Origin: Orychophragmus violaceus
Taxonomy: Eukaryota; Streptophyta; Magnoliopsida; Brassicales; Brassicaceae
Reading direction: 5' to 3'
Length of the DNA stretch: 64,000 nucleotides
Assembly: GCA_030180135.1 (NCBI GenBank)
Contig: CM058230.1
Location: 22,590,067 to 22,654,066 of the forward strand
Under the pieces are notes generated by a model. The model was not told the DNA's origin. It worked only from the letters and a program-made list of their open reading frames with translations, and ran no database searches. The position numbers and the translations under genes were made by a program. Shown one piece after another: positions 1 through 10,762 of this stretch (the stretch's first letter is position 1; every line of letters begins with the position of its first letter).

Positions 1-46
1 TTGCAGTCTAAGGCCTATAAACAGACACCATAGTCGTCTTGCTACT
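1..46. other. Left flank of element A with target-site duplication
   Basis: Short flank with no recognisable gene. Its last five bases (42-46, CTACT) recur at 9884-9888 directly after element A, forming a perfect 5-bp target-site duplication. The flank is therefore the same locus as the sequence after 9883, split by the insertion. Confidence 0.85.
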
Positions 47-1246
47 TGATAGGTTCTAAGTTTTACCCTATTCTAAACTGCAAGTGAACAGCAATGTCAA
101 AGTAGTATATAGGGTTATCGAATCCACAGGGACACTTGGTCTCAATAGATCAGAACAGTAGAGACTAATACTAGAAATAAGCAATGTGATTGAATTAAAA
201 GTGGTGCGAGAAAGTAAATCAGTAGCAGAGATTAACGGTTGTGGAAGCAAGTAATTAAAAGCGTCAAGCCTAGGGTATTCTCAGGAAATCAGACAAGCAG
301 ACAGTTCATTCAGCAAGGATCTAATTAAGCACAGTTCTAGAACTCAAAACACAGATGTAGAATTAACCAAATTCCTTTGCGATAATTCTCTAAGTCTAAG
401 TGCAGCAAACCAAACTTTCGTTTGCGAGAACTAACAGATTAAACTAGCATTAATCCCAAGTTTGATATGTTCACAATTATCCTAAACCAAACTTCCGTTT
501 GCGCAAAGTTTAATTGCCCAATTTAATTAGTTCAGATTCCTAAACCCCACTTCCGTGACGTATTTAGCAACCTAAGATCTAGATTCTAATTGATCAGGTT
601 AGAACTAGCTTTAAGCACAATTAAATTGAAGAACAGATATAGTTTGAATCCTTAACTGAAATTGAACAAGTCTAGCAAGTCATGAAATCCTATGTGAGAA
701 ACCCTAAACTCAACTATGGATCTACTCAGACATGATTAATGAAAACATAATCAAAGAAATAATAGATTGCATATAAGAAATTAAATAGATAAAGGGGTTC
801 GAAATCTTCTCCAAAATAAGTGAATACAGGAAATAGATCAGCCCCAAAAGCTCTAGAAATCTCTTAGCTATTAGTATCGAAGCGTAGGTAAAATAAACAC
901 CAAAAACTAGTATATATAGGTATAATCTCGGATGGGGCTTCTGTGTAAATACTGGAACTATCTTGGGCTTCTTTGCAAATCTTCATATCTTCATTAAACC
1001 GACGTGTACGGCCCATCTCGCTAGTGTGTCGACCGATGCACAAGGTGTGTCGGTCGATGCACGATCAATAAATCGGACAGTGACTTAAGCTCTCGGCCAA
1101 AACGTCCCAAAAGTCCCAAAATGCTCCAAATATCTCCAATTAGCTCCAAACTTGATTAAACCTGTAAAAGACTCTAAACGAATACAAAAGACACTAAAAA
1201 CACAACTATATCATGGTCTAAACTGGGTAAAAACCATGATATATCA
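47..1246 (-). repeat. 3' LTR of element A
   Basis: This 1200-bp LTR pairs with 8684-9883 and differs at about four positions (examples: near 92, 633 and 655). It contains a TATA-like stretch on the minus strand near 907-918 and a CGATCG/CGACCG two-core module at 1026-1064. Four hairpin motifs with GNRA loops on the sense strand lie at 368-379, 411-424, 488-501 and 548-557. The 60-codon frame inside it is repeated in the other LTR and is not credible as a gene. Confidence 0.95.
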
Positions 1247-1260
1247 ACTCCCCCACACTT
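1247..1260 (-). other. Polypurine tract of element A
   Basis: On the minus strand this reads AAGTGTGGGGGAGT and abuts the LTR edge (TGATATATCATGG). It is the expected plus-strand DNA priming site of an LTR retrotransposon. Near-identical tracts occur at 1418-1432 and 2200-2214 inside the same element. Confidence 0.9.
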
Positions 1261-1782
1261 AGCCTTTGCTTGCCCTCAAGCAAAACAGAGAACTAAAACA
1301 TGGTGAAGAGGTTTGAAAACTCTTCAGAAACTCATTTCATCCTAGAAGCTACAATACTCAGATTCCCCTTAGTAAACCACTGCAAGAATCAATCACAGGA
1401 TATCAAGACCACAATGTACTTCCCCCACACTTAGCAACTGTCCTAGGTAAACTCCACAATCACATTCAAGCATTCAAATTCTCCCTACTGACTTCTGCAA
1501 GTATTTAAGTGCGGTCTCACCTAAGGAGTATCGATCAAAGGGCACATGGATTCTTACCTTATCAGCTCTAGACCACCATACTATCTTTCTCTAGTCCCTT
1601 TCTTCTCTTTCCCTTCTTTAACAACTGATTTTTCCCCACTGGGTATCATTTTATTTTTTTTATCAGTGTTCTTCCCGTAATGGGGTGTACTTTGGACACA
1701 TTCCATGGATCACATGAGAGATAATAGTGTTTGCTACTATTCCCATGACCACTTCGGAGTTACTAACTCATCCTCAGTTTAT

Positions 1783-1822
<40 letters not shown>

Positions 1823-2314
1823 TTACTTTATAGAAGGGGAGAAGGGAACTAAATAGGATAGGTTGACAGGCTGTGTCAGAACTAACAAGGGAATCCGACA
1901 CAAAGTATACCAAGCCCTTAGGTGAGAAATCTAAGTCAGTATTAAATTGAAGTCAGTAAAGGATCCTCTGATACCTGAAGTGATGTGGGTGTTCCCAGTA
2001 GGTTGATCTGTGATGGGGTTTTCTAACAGTCAGAGATAGATCCTGCAACTTCATCCCAATGGTTACTTAAGTTCCTGCAAGTCTTGTAAATCTTCTCAGA
2101 AAATCATAGTTTCTTACTTAAACAATTTTGACTCAATAAAACAAAATTTTTTGAAAAACGGACTGACTCTTAAGAAAACAGAAAACAAAAGTCAGTAGCA
2201 CCTCCCCCACACTTAAGACACACTGTCCCCAGTAGTGTCCAGCGAAGGATCGGTAAAAAGAAAATAAAAATTGAAAAGGTGAAATTATGTCTGTCGGGTT
2301 ACCTCTGTCGCTGA

Positions 2315-2460
2315 GCATCGATCGTTGCACTGAGTGCATCGACCGTTACTTGGCGATTTCCGTGTATAGTCGATCGTTGCTCAGGACCGCAACGATCGCT
2401 GCAATGCGATTCCTTTCGTGTTGTGACGATCGACACAGAAGTGCGTCGATCGTTGCACTG
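2315..2460. repeat. Three two-core CGATCG modules in element A
   Basis: Three successive pairs of CGATCG-type cores (about 2318/2339, 2372/2394 and 2428/2448), each pair separated by roughly 20-22 bp and followed by a GCGAT-like trinucleotide context. The sequence lies in the non-coding 3' block. Similar pairs occur in LTRs, leaders and coding regions of elements A-E. Confidence 0.75.
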
Positions 2461-2564
2461 CGATTTATCCGAGACCTGCAAACATAAACTCACCAGAAAC
2501 AAAAACAAACGTAAAATCCTAACAAAAACACCAAAAATTAAGTAGAAAAACACCAATACCTAAT

Positions 2565-2582
2565 GGTGGGTTGCCTCCCACC
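2565..2582 (-). other. Conserved post-gag/pol RNA hairpin candidate (A)
   Basis: On the sense (minus) strand this is GGTGGG-AGGCAA-CCCACC, a 6-bp stem with a 6-nt loop, preceded by AGCGCT. The same structure follows the coding region in B (28425-28442), C (33492-33509) and D (47049-47066). The outermost pair changes G-C to A-U or G-U while the stem is preserved. The function is unknown. Confidence 0.6.
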
Positions 2583-2628
2583 CAGCGCTTGTTTAAGGTC
2601 AATAGCTTGACCGGACGGATGGAAATTT

Positions 2629-5600
2629 TCAAGTGGAGGGTGCAACATCCAGAGGCAAAATCTGACCCCTTGGAATCTCGGCCTTAGCCCAATAGTGTTT
2701 TACCCTCTGCCCATTAACAGCAAACTCATTACCTTCCTTGCCAATCAAAATGACAGCTCCATATGGACGCACTTCTTTGATCGTGTAGGGTCCAGACCAT
2801 CTTGACTTCAGCTTGCCTGGAAACAAATGCAAGCGAGAATTGTACAACAATACCTGATCGTTAGGCTTAAATCGTCTGGAGACAATCTTTTTGTCATGAT
2901 AAGCCTTAGTCCTTTCCTTGTACAACTTTGAGTTCTCATAGGCAAAATGTCTAATCTCATCCAACTCATTGAGCTGTATCAATCTCCTCTCTGCAGCTGG
3001 TTTGAGGTCAAAGTTCATCTGTTTTACAGCCCATGCTGCCTTGTGCTCAAGTTCTACTGGCAGATGACATGCTTTCCCATACAGCAAATGGAATGGAGTA
3101 GTCCCTAATGGCGTTTTAAATGCAGTCCTGTAGGCCCATAAAGCATCATCAAGCTTAGCTGGCCAATCTTTCCTTGTCTTCCCAACTGTCTTCTCCAGGA
3201 TCTCCTTGATTTGTCTGTTAGAAACCTCTACCTGTCCACTAGTCTGTGGGTGATAAGGAGTAGCAACTCGGTGATGCACTCCATGCTTCCTCAGGAGCTT
3301 CTCAAAAACCTTATTAATAAAGTGAGATCCTCCATCACTAATAACTATCCGAGGTACTCCAAATCTAGGGAATATGATGGATTTAAATAGCTTAATGACT
3401 ACTGAAGAGTCATTGGTTGGACTAGCTATTGCTTCTACCCACTTAGAAACATAATCCACAGCAACTAATATGAATTTATTCCCATAAGATGAGGGAAACG
3501 GACCCATAAAGTCTATGCCCCAGCAATCAAAAACCTCAACCTCAAGAATGAAATTCTGAGGCATCTCATGCTTCCTGCTTATTTTCCCTCTCCTCTGGCA
3601 GGCATCACAATGAGAAATAAAGGAGTGAGTATCAGCGAACATTGTAGGCCACCAGAAACCTGCTTGCAAAACCTTAGACACAGTCTTAAATGTAGCAAAA
3701 TGTCCTGCATAATCTGATCCGTGACAATGGAAAAGGATATCTGGAACCTCTGACTCAGCAACACATCTTCTATAAAGGCCATCTGAACAATGCTTATAGA
3801 GGTAAGGTTCATCCCAATAGTACCTCCTAAGTTCTCTGAAAAACCTCTTCTTTTCATATCCTTTCAGATTATCTGGTTCAGTCTCTGCAGCTAAATAATT
3901 GGCTATGTCTGCATACCATGGTCGATCATTTGCTGCGACAGCATTAATCTCGAACTCGTGCCTTCCAATACGTATTGTGAAAGTTTCTGCGTCTGTATCC
4001 GCGCTGCAACGATCGTCACAGTCGGATGTATCGATCGTCGCTGTCCCGATAGATGCATCGATCGATGCTGGCGTAGCATCGATCGACGCAACGCGATTAG
4101 TCCGACAGTTCTGCAGATTTCTGTCCAAATCTGTCTCACATATCGTCCCAACCATATTGACGTTTTCTTCAGGCAAATAGTCATTAATTGGCACGTCCTC
4201 CTCAACTAGCATCCTCGAAAGATGGTCAGCAACTCCATTCTCAACCCCTTTCTTATCTCTCACTTCAATATCAAATTCCTGAAGCAACAGGATCCATCTC
4301 AACAATCTTGGCTTAGCATCCTTCTTCTGCATCAGATATTTCAAGGCTGAATGATCAGTGTGGACAATCACCTTGGAGCCAACAAGATAAGAGCGAAATT
4401 TCTCAACTGCAAAGACAACTGCAAGCAACTCCTTCTCTGTTGTGGCATAGTTTCTTTGTGCATCATCCAGTGTCCTACTGGCATAATAGATAGCATGAAG
4501 CTTTCTATCTTTCTTTTGTCCAAGAACAGCTCCTACAGCATAATCACTTGCATCACACATTACTTCGAAAGGCAAATCCCAATCCGGTGGCTGAACTATG
4601 GGAGCACTCACTAATGCCTGCTTGATCTGTTCAAATGCAGTTTGACAATCTGCAGTGAACTCAAATTTGGTGTCCTTGCACAGCAAATCAGTTAGTGGCC
4701 TAGCAATCCTACTAAAATCCTTGATGAACCGTCTATAGAAGCCAGCATGTCCAAGAAAGCTTCTAATAGACTTAACAGAATCAGGTGCCTGCAGGTTGGT
4801 CATCACCTCGATTTTAGCGCGGTCCACCTCTATTCCTGCTTCGGACACTTTATGTCCAAGCACAATGCCATCTCTGACCATGAAATGACACTTCTCCCAG
4901 TTAAGAACTAAGTGCTTCTCTTCACATCTTTTCAGAACCTTACACAGATTATCTAAACATTCATTGTAGGATGATCCATATACTGAGAAATCATCCATGA
5001 ATACTTCCATAAAATCCTCAATCATATCTGTGAATATGGACATCATGCATCTCTGGAAAGTGGCTGGTGCATTGCAGAGTCCAAAAGGCATCCTACGGTA
5101 AGCAAAAGTCCCATATGGACAAGTAAAAGTGGTCTTTCCCTGATCCTCTGGATGGATGGGAATCTGAAAGAAACCTGAGTAGCCATCTAAAAAGCAGTAG
5201 TAAGGATGATTTGCTAACCTTTCGAGCATCTGATCAATAAAAGGTAGAGGAAAATGATCTTTCCTAGTAGCAGCATTAAGCTTCCTGTAGTCTATGCACA
5301 TCCTGTGTCCTGTCACAGTCCTAGTAGGTATCAGCTCGTTCTTGTCATTCTTTACGACTGTAACACCGCCCTTCTTTGGTACTACATGGACTGGACTTAC
5401 CCAATCACTATCAGAGATAGGATATATAATTCCAGCGTCAAGGAGTTTCATAATCTCCTTTTTGACTACTTCCTGCAGATTAGGATTAAGTCTCCTCTGA
5501 TGTTCGATTGATGTCTTGGACTCATCCTCAAGATGTATCCGGTGCATGCACAGCTCTGGTGAGATACCTGAAATATCATTAAGGGAATAGCCAAGAGCTT

Positions 5601-8433
5601 TGCGATGCTTGCGCAGCTTGCTTAGTAGTAAGGTGAGCTCTGCGTTGTTCAGGCTAGCATTAACAATCACTGGGTATGTTGAATTAGGTCCAAGAAAAGC
5701 GTACCTTAGTCCGGATGGAAGTTGTTTCAGATCTATTTTCGGAGCCTTTTCTTCTGCCCAGTCTCTGTCGTCTTGCAACGATCGATGCTTAGATGGTGTC
5801 GATCGTTGCAGTCCCGCGTCAGACACTTCTACTTGCATTGCAACCTCGACAGAATCCATCAATCTTGTATAGCACATCGCAGGCTCGTCCTGTAGGTATT
5901 CCAACTCCAAAATAGAACTCAGTAAAGCCCTCTCTAGTGGGTCCTCAGCATGTGATTGATGGAAGTACTCTGCAGCTAAATCACCCAATGTGTCCACATA
6001 AAAGGTTTGCCCGTCGATGGTTGGTCTCTTTACCAGTTTGTTCATGTCAAAACTCATCTTCAGATCTCCCACATTTAGAACTATTTTGCCTCCTTGACAG
6101 TCAATCATCGCACCAGCTGTTGCCAAGAAAGATCTGCCTAGAATCAATGGGTCTTTTGGCTCCTGTCCATATTGTAAAACCACAAAATCAGTTGGGATTA
6201 CGCACTTGCCAACTGTTATAGGCACATCCTCTATTACTCCTTCGGGAATCTTGACTGATCTGTCTGCCAAAACCAGTGATATCCTAGTTGGTATAAAATC
6301 TGTCATCCCTAGTCTTTTAGCAACTGAAAGGGGCATCAGATTTACACTGGAGCCAAGATCACATAGGGACCTTTCGAACCTCTCCTTGTAGATAGCACAA
6401 TCTAATACGAAGCTGCCTGGATCTTTTAATTTCTCTGGAATTCTGCCTTGAACCACTGCACTACAAACTTCATTTAGCATCATTATACTTTCCTCGTCAG
6501 ACCATTTACCAGAAATTGCATCCTTAAGGCATCTCTTCATCATGGGGGAAGTTTCAATGGAATCCAGCAGAGGTACTTCAACCTTTACCTTCTTTATGAA
6601 CTCCTTCCACTTTGCATACTGCCTATCATTCTTAGCTTTTCTGGGGTTCTTGGGATAAGGTATCTTAGGCTTGTATACCCTTTCAGCCGACTGTTTTGGG
6701 TTTTCAGCACTCGAACTTTCTGCAGTCTCCTTGTGTCGATCGTTGCTCTTATCGCACCGATCGATGCTAGGCGACTTTGTGACGGCCTCCGGTTCCTTGA
6801 TTTCGCTTGGCAACGATCGTTTCTTAGATGCATCGATCGATGCGCGGCGAATATCGCGTATCTCATCTTCCAACTCTTCAATTTCCACGATTTCCTCAAC
6901 GCTCAACTGCTTTTTCTGGCCAGATGACAGCTCCTTACCACTTCTTAATGTCACGGCATTGCATTGGTACTTAGGATTGGCATCAGTCCTTCCCGGGAGA
7001 TATCCCTCTTCCCTTTGAGCATGCCCAGCAGTTCTTGCAACCTTAGCATCAAGCTCTTTCATGTGTGTGTTCAAACTCTCAAACTTCCCATTCAGATCCC
7101 TGTAGATTGTATCCATTTTCGCGTCAGCATCTGCTGCGTACTTAGTCTGACTCTCCATTAGCTGTCTTAGCATCATCTCTACTTTACTACCAGACTCGTT
7201 GGCTTTCTTAAAACTACATTGCTGAACTCCATTTGAGAACCTGTTTCCCTGTTGACTTCTAAATCTACTACCTTGGAAACCAGAACCTCCCATGTAATTC
7301 ACTTCTTCTTCCTGAGTGTCCTCCTCAGTCTGAATTACCTCTATATCTTGGGTAGAGTGGACAGCTTTCTTACTCGTTAGGAGATCGTACACTGTGTCTA
7401 GCCTAGACCTAATCTCAGTCATGTTAGAATCCTCTGTACTTCCACCGGATTTCTTTCTCTTTTCATCTATAGACTTGCAACTGTAGCTGTTAATAAGGTT
7501 CCCAATCAACTGCTTAGCTTGTGTAGGAGTTCTGGTGTTGAAATTAGCATTACTGGAATTATCCAGCGCAGTCTGATAAGGGAGATCTATGCCTCTGAAG
7601 AAAATACCAATCAGCTGTACTTCTGTGAATCCATGGTGTGGACAGTCACGCTGGTACTGCTTAAATCTCATCCAGGCAGTCTTCAAGGGCTCCACAGCTC
7701 CTTGGGAGAAAGTGAGTATGTCCTGTCTGGACTGATCTGAGCGCGCATCATCATAAAAATGACGCAGGAACTCACTCTTTAAGGCTGCCCAAGTAGTATA
7801 CTGACCAGGTGCCAGTTGTCTCAGCCATGCACTAGCGTCTCCAGCAAGACTGTGCGGAAATAGCTTAAGGAACAGATAGTCCGGGCATACTCCTTCATAC
7901 TTCATGCCAGTGACTATGTCCTCAAACTTGTCAATGTGATCCATAGGCTGCTCTGCTTGAAGACCATGAAAAGCAATCTGTCTCATCAGCTGGTAGTAGA
8001 TGGTCTTTACCTCAAAATCATTCCTCTCAAAGGCAGGAAGCACTAAAGCTGCTCGGTTTGCATGAAACTCGTCAGGTCTGTTGTAGTCAGCTAGTGTCCT
8101 CTCATGAACCACCATCTCTCTACCTTGGGCCTGTCCTTGACCCTGGTTTCGGTTCAGCTCCTGTTGCTGTTGCTCAGGAGGATCAGGGATGACATTCCCT
8201 TCAGCATCAACCCGATGCCCAGCAGCATTGTACGGGTTGTCATCTTGGTCCCTCAGGGTACCTTCAACATCTGGTATCAAGATCAGACGTTCTCGAACCA
8301 TTCTCTCTCTCTTTTCTCTTCTGATAGTCCTCTCTAGACGTCCAAGTTCCTCTAGTCCGAGATTAAGCAAGCTCGAGTTCGGATTACTTCGAGTTTTCTG
8401 CGTTGGCTTAAACTGTCCGTAATCGTCCAGCAA
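2629..8433 (-). CDS. Athila-type gag-pol polyprotein
   Basis: A single 1934-codon frame encodes all retrotransposon proteins. In order: retrotransposon gag capsid region (about 135-300); a predicted coiled coil (about 418-468); aspartic protease with CDLGSS near 691 and LILGRSFLATAG; reverse transcriptase (about 1000-1190) with CIDYRKLN and the FMDD catalytic motif near 1144; RNase H with CDASDYAVG near 1291; and integrase with an HHCC zinc-binding region near 1569 and D-D-E motifs (GIDFMGP, ISDGGSHF, GQVEVSN). No gag zinc knuckle and no chromodomain are seen. The frame begins at TTG; the first in-frame ATG is codon 45 (8301), and a TAG lies 12 nt upstream of the TTG, so the true start is uncertain. 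CGATCG modules inside the frame (near 4000-4100, 5775-5815, 6735-6850) give runs such as SID or NDR depending on frame. No disabling mutation was seen. Confidence 0.93.
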   Translation of the reverse strand: MLDDYGQFKPTQKTRSNPNSSLLNLGLEELGRLERTIRREKRERMVRERLILIPDVEGTLRDQDDNPYNAAGHRVDAEGNVIPDPPEQQQQELNRNQGQGQAQGREMVVHERTLADYNRPDEFHANRAALVLPAFERNDFEVKTIYYQLMRQIAFHGLQAEQPMDHIDKFEDIVTGMKYEGVCPDYLFLKLFPHSLAGDASAWLRQLAPGQYTTWAALKSEFLRHFYDDARSDQSRQDILTFSQGAVEPLKTAWMRFKQYQRDCPHHGFTEVQLIGIFFRGIDLPYQTALDNSSNANFNTRTPTQAKQLIGNLINSYSCKSIDEKRKKSGGSTEDSNMTEIRSRLDTVYDLLTSKKAVHSTQDIEVIQTEEDTQEEEVNYMGGSGFQGSRFRSQQGNRFSNGVQQCSFKKANESGSKVEMMLRQLMESQTKYAADADAKMDTIYRDLNGKFESLNTHMKELDAKVARTAGHAQREEGYLPGRTDANPKYQCNAVTLRSGKELSSGQKKQLSVEEIVEIEELEDEIRDIRRASIDASKKRSLPSEIKEPEAVTKSPSIDRCDKSNDRHKETAESSSAENPKQSAERVYKPKIPYPKNPRKAKNDRQYAKWKEFIKKVKVEVPLLDSIETSPMMKRCLKDAISGKWSDEESIMMLNEVCSAVVQGRIPEKLKDPGSFVLDCAIYKERFERSLCDLGSSVNLMPLSVAKRLGMTDFIPTRISLVLADRSVKIPEGVIEDVPITVGKCVIPTDFVVLQYGQEPKDPLILGRSFLATAGAMIDCQGGKIVLNVGDLKMSFDMNKLVKRPTIDGQTFYVDTLGDLAAEYFHQSHAEDPLERALLSSILELEYLQDEPAMCYTRLMDSVEVAMQVEVSDAGLQRSTPSKHRSLQDDRDWAEEKAPKIDLKQLPSGLRYAFLGPNSTYPVIVNASLNNAELTLLLSKLRKHRKALGYSLNDISGISPELCMHRIHLEDESKTSIEHQRRLNPNLQEVVKKEIMKLLDAGIIYPISDSDWVSPVHVVPKKGGVTVVKNDKNELIPTRTVTGHRMCIDYRKLNAATRKDHFPLPFIDQMLERLANHPYYCFLDGYSGFFQIPIHPEDQGKTTFTCPYGTFAYRRMPFGLCNAPATFQRCMMSIFTDMIEDFMEVFMDDFSVYGSSYNECLDNLCKVLKRCEEKHLVLNWEKCHFMVRDGIVLGHKVSEAGIEVDRAKIEVMTNLQAPDSVKSIRSFLGHAGFYRRFIKDFSRIARPLTDLLCKDTKFEFTADCQTAFEQIKQALVSAPIVQPPDWDLPFEVMCDASDYAVGAVLGQKKDRKLHAIYYASRTLDDAQRNYATTEKELLAVVFAVEKFRSYLVGSKVIVHTDHSALKYLMQKKDAKPRLLRWILLLQEFDIEVRDKKGVENGVADHLSRMLVEEDVPINDYLPEENVNMVGTICETDLDRNLQNCRTNRVASIDATPASIDASIGTATIDTSDCDDRCSADTDAETFTIRIGRHEFEINAVAANDRPWYADIANYLAAETEPDNLKGYEKKRFFRELRRYYWDEPYLYKHCSDGLYRRCVAESEVPDILFHCHGSDYAGHFATFKTVSKVLQAGFWWPTMFADTHSFISHCDACQRRGKISRKHEMPQNFILEVEVFDCWGIDFMGPFPSSYGNKFILVAVDYVSKWVEAIASPTNDSSVVIKLFKSIIFPRFGVPRIVISDGGSHFINKVFEKLLRKHGVHHRVATPYHPQTSGQVEVSNRQIKEILEKTVGKTRKDWPAKLDDALWAYRTAFKTPLGTTPFHLLYGKACHLPVELEHKAAWAVKQMNFDLKPAAERRLIQLNELDEIRHFAYENSKLYKERTKAYHDKKIVSRRFKPNDQVLLYNSRLHLFPGKLKSRWSGPYTIKEVRPYGAVILIGKEGNEFAVNGQRVKHYWAKAEIPRGQILPLDVAPST

Positions 8434-8659
8434 CGATCGATGCTATCAGTGCAACGATCGATTCGATCTCAGAATCGCCTAGTGACGATCGATGCAAAGT
8501 ATGTAACGATCGACGCAAGGCGAAATTCGTACCTGCGACAGAGAGAAATCAGAGAAAAAGTTAGCAAAATCAAAAAAAATAAAAACGAAAAAGAACAAAA
8601 ACAAAAAGAAAAATTTCTAGTAAAAACCCTAAGTTCGGTCCTATCGAAGACTCTAAGAG
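8434..8659 (-). other. 5' leader of element A with splice-acceptor-like tract
   Basis: Leader between the primer site and the gag frame. It holds two CGATCG module pairs next to gag (8431-8515). Further upstream a long T-rich tract on the minus strand ends in TCGCAG at 8533-8538 and includes a CTAAC branch-point-like motif. The same arrangement precedes gag in B, C and D. Splicing here is inference only. Confidence 0.5.
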
Positions 8660-8677
8660 TCCCCGGCAACGGCGCCA
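8660..8677 (-). other. Primer binding site of element A (tRNA-Asp type)
   Basis: The minus strand reads TGGCGCCGTTGCCGGGGA, complementary to the 3' end of plant tRNA-Asp(GTC), starting six bases inside the LTR edge. It fixes the element's orientation. It is not a tRNA gene. Confidence 0.92.
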
Positions 8678-8683
8678 AAAACT

Positions 8684-9883
8684 TGATAGGTTCTAAGTTT
8701 TACCCTATTCTAAACTGCAAGTGAACAACAATGTCAAAGTAGTATATAGGGTTATCGAATCCACAGGGACACTTGGTCTCAATAGATCAGAACAGTAGAG
8801 ACTAATACTAGAAATAAGCAATGTGATTGAATTAAAAGTGGTGCGAGAAAGTAAATCAGTAGCAGAGATTAACGGTTGTGGAAGCAAGTAATTAAAAGCG
8901 TCAAGCCTAGGGTATTCTCAGGAAATCAGACAAGCAGACAGTTCATTCAGCAAGGATCTAATTAAGCACAGTTCTAGAACTCAAAACACAGATGTAGAAT
9001 TAACCAAATTCCTTTGCGATAATTCTCTAAGTCTAAGTGCAGCAAACCAAACTTTCGTTTGCGAGAACTAACAGATTAAACTAGCATTAATCCCAAGTTT
9101 GATATGTTCACAATTATCCTAAACCAAACTTCCGTTTGCGCAAAGTTTAATTGCCCAATTTAATTAGTTCAGATTCCTAAACCCCACTTCCGTGACGTAT
9201 TTAGCAACCTAAGATCTAGATTCTAATTGATCAGGTTAGAACTAGCTTTAAGCACAATTAAATTGAAGAACATATATAGTTTGAATCCTTAATTGAAATT
9301 GAACAAGTCTAGCAAGTCATGAAATCCTATGTGAGAAACCCTAAACTCAACTATGGATCTACTCAGACATGATTAATGAAAACATAATCAAGGAAATAAT
9401 AGATTGCATATAAGAAATTAAATAGATAAAGGGGTTCGAAATCTTCTCCAAAATAAGTGAATACAGGAAATAGATCAGCCCCAAAAGCTCTAGAAATCTC
9501 TTAGCTATTAGTATCGAAGCGTAGGTAAAATAAACACCAAAAACTAGTATATATAGGTATAATCTCGGATGGGGCTTCTGTGTAAATACTGGAACTATCT
9601 TGGGCTTCTTTGCAAATCTTCATATCTTCATTAAACCGACGTGTACGGCCCATCTCGCTAGTGTGTCGACCGATGCACAAGGTGTGTCGGTCGATGCACG
9701 ATCAATAAATCGGACAGTGACTTAAGCTCTCGGCCAAAACGTCCCAAAAGTCCCAAAATGCTCCAAATATCTCCAATTAGCTCCAAACTTGATTAAACCT
9801 GTAAAAGACTCTAAACGAATACAAAAGACACTAAAAACACAACTATATCATGGTCTAAACTGGGTAAAAACCATGATATATCA
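8684..9883 (-). repeat. 5' LTR of element A
   Basis: A 1200-bp LTR that should hold the active promoter. A TATA-like stretch lies on the minus strand near 9545-9556. The four GNRA hairpin motifs of the 3' LTR lie downstream of it, inside the predicted 5' leader RNA. A two-core module lies at about 9665-9703, upstream of the TATA. Confidence 0.95.
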
Positions 9884-10230
9884 CTACTAATAGTTATGCT
9901 AAATTTTTTCATGAAAGTAGGATTCGATGAATCTTACCGTCGAAGGTCAGGGCAGGGCAGAGAGAAACTAGATATAGAAACGATACCCAGAAAAAGACGA
10001 AGATGTCGGTTCAGTGACTTTGAGAGAGAATTGGGTTTGTTTATCCTTCCTTCGGAACTGTAAAAAAAGGATAAAATCCTATTTATATGTGGGTCATAAG
10101 GGCAGTTAAAACGAAACGGTTTTACCACGTTACGACGGTTTTACCATAGACGTAACTGCCGCGCATTTTTCGTCTATCTTTTACATAACTGCCACGCATT
10201 TTCGCGTAAATTAAAAAAAAAAAACGGAAC
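9884..10230. other. Spacer between element A and the CACTA element
   Basis: Continuation of the locus interrupted by A. It starts with the CTACT duplication and ends with AAC, the 3-bp target duplication of the CACTA element. I see no gene; the 64-codon frame on the minus strand has no recognisable motif. Confidence 0.6.
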
Positions 10231-10762
10231 CACTACAAGAAATATGGGCATTGGTAGCACACCGAAAACGCTACCATAGGGTTTTAGTAGCGTTTTCATA
10301 AACGCTATGTTAGCCGCAGCTATAATAGACCCCCCCCCCTATGATAGCGTTTTTTTTAATGCTATAATAAATGGACATATTGTAGCATTATATAATCGCT
10401 ATCGGATATTATTTTATAACACATATTTAGGGCTATCATGCAGTTTTCCATTGCGATATTTTTGTGTTGTGGTATAAATTATTATAACACATTTTTAGTG
10501 CTAGTGAATATGTTTTCATGACGTATTTTATTATACCATTAATTTAGTGCTATTGTATATTACAATAAACGACTAAAAATAATTTAAATTTGTTAAAATT
10601 AATTTATGAAATTAATTAAAATTAAAAATAAAGATTCTGCTAAAAATAAAATTAATTTAGGAAAAAATATATTTATTAATATATCTAAACCAAATATCAG
10701 TACATACATTAATTACAAATATTGAACTACACAGACATGACTCAATCTTATTGACAATGCCG

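Larger units (their letters stand above)
1261..2628 (-). other. Non-coding block between pol and the 3' LTR of element A
   Basis: About 1.4 kb without a sense-strand gene. In Athila elements this position may hold an env-like or accessory frame; none survives here. The block is strongly similar to 32211-33555 (C), 45789-47113 (D) and the reverse of 38795-40145 (B). It includes two extra purine tracts, a TA/T microsatellite (about 1784-1825), three two-core CGATCG modules (2315-2460) and the post-gag hairpin at 2565-2582. On the plus strand an antisense frame starts at 1546 and is closed by TAA at 1678-1680; in B, C and D the same frame stays open. Confidence 0.8.
47..9883 (-). mobile_element. 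Complete Athila-lineage Ty3/gypsy LTR retrotransposon (element A)
   Basis: The element has two 1200-bp LTRs (TGATAG...ATATCA as read on the plus strand) and a perfect CTACT target duplication. It has a tRNA-Asp type primer binding site by the right LTR and a purine tract by the left LTR, so it reads right to left. One uninterrupted 1934-codon frame encodes gag, protease, reverse transcriptase, RNase H and integrase. Reading the LTRs side by side I found about four mismatches, so insertion was recent. The Athila assignment rests on the FMDD-type reverse transcriptase, tRNA-Asp priming, no visible chromodomain after integrase, and a long non-coding stretch before the 3' LTR. It could be autonomous and could help the related coding-deficient elements B, C and D. 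Expression cannot be judged from sequence. Confidence 0.95.

Noticed and set aside
68..250. 60-codon minus frame identical to 8705-8887
   Set aside because: Lies inside both LTRs of A. It is repeated because the LTRs are; no motif and no independent support.
2315..2460. CRISPR-like spaced repeats (CGATCG pairs)
   Set aside because: Plant nuclear context, short palindromic cores, non-unique spacers shared between elements; no array architecture or cas genes.
8660..8677. tRNA-like sequence (also in B, C and D)
   Set aside because: Only 18 bases matching the 3' end of tRNA-Asp; it is a primer binding site, not a tRNA gene.
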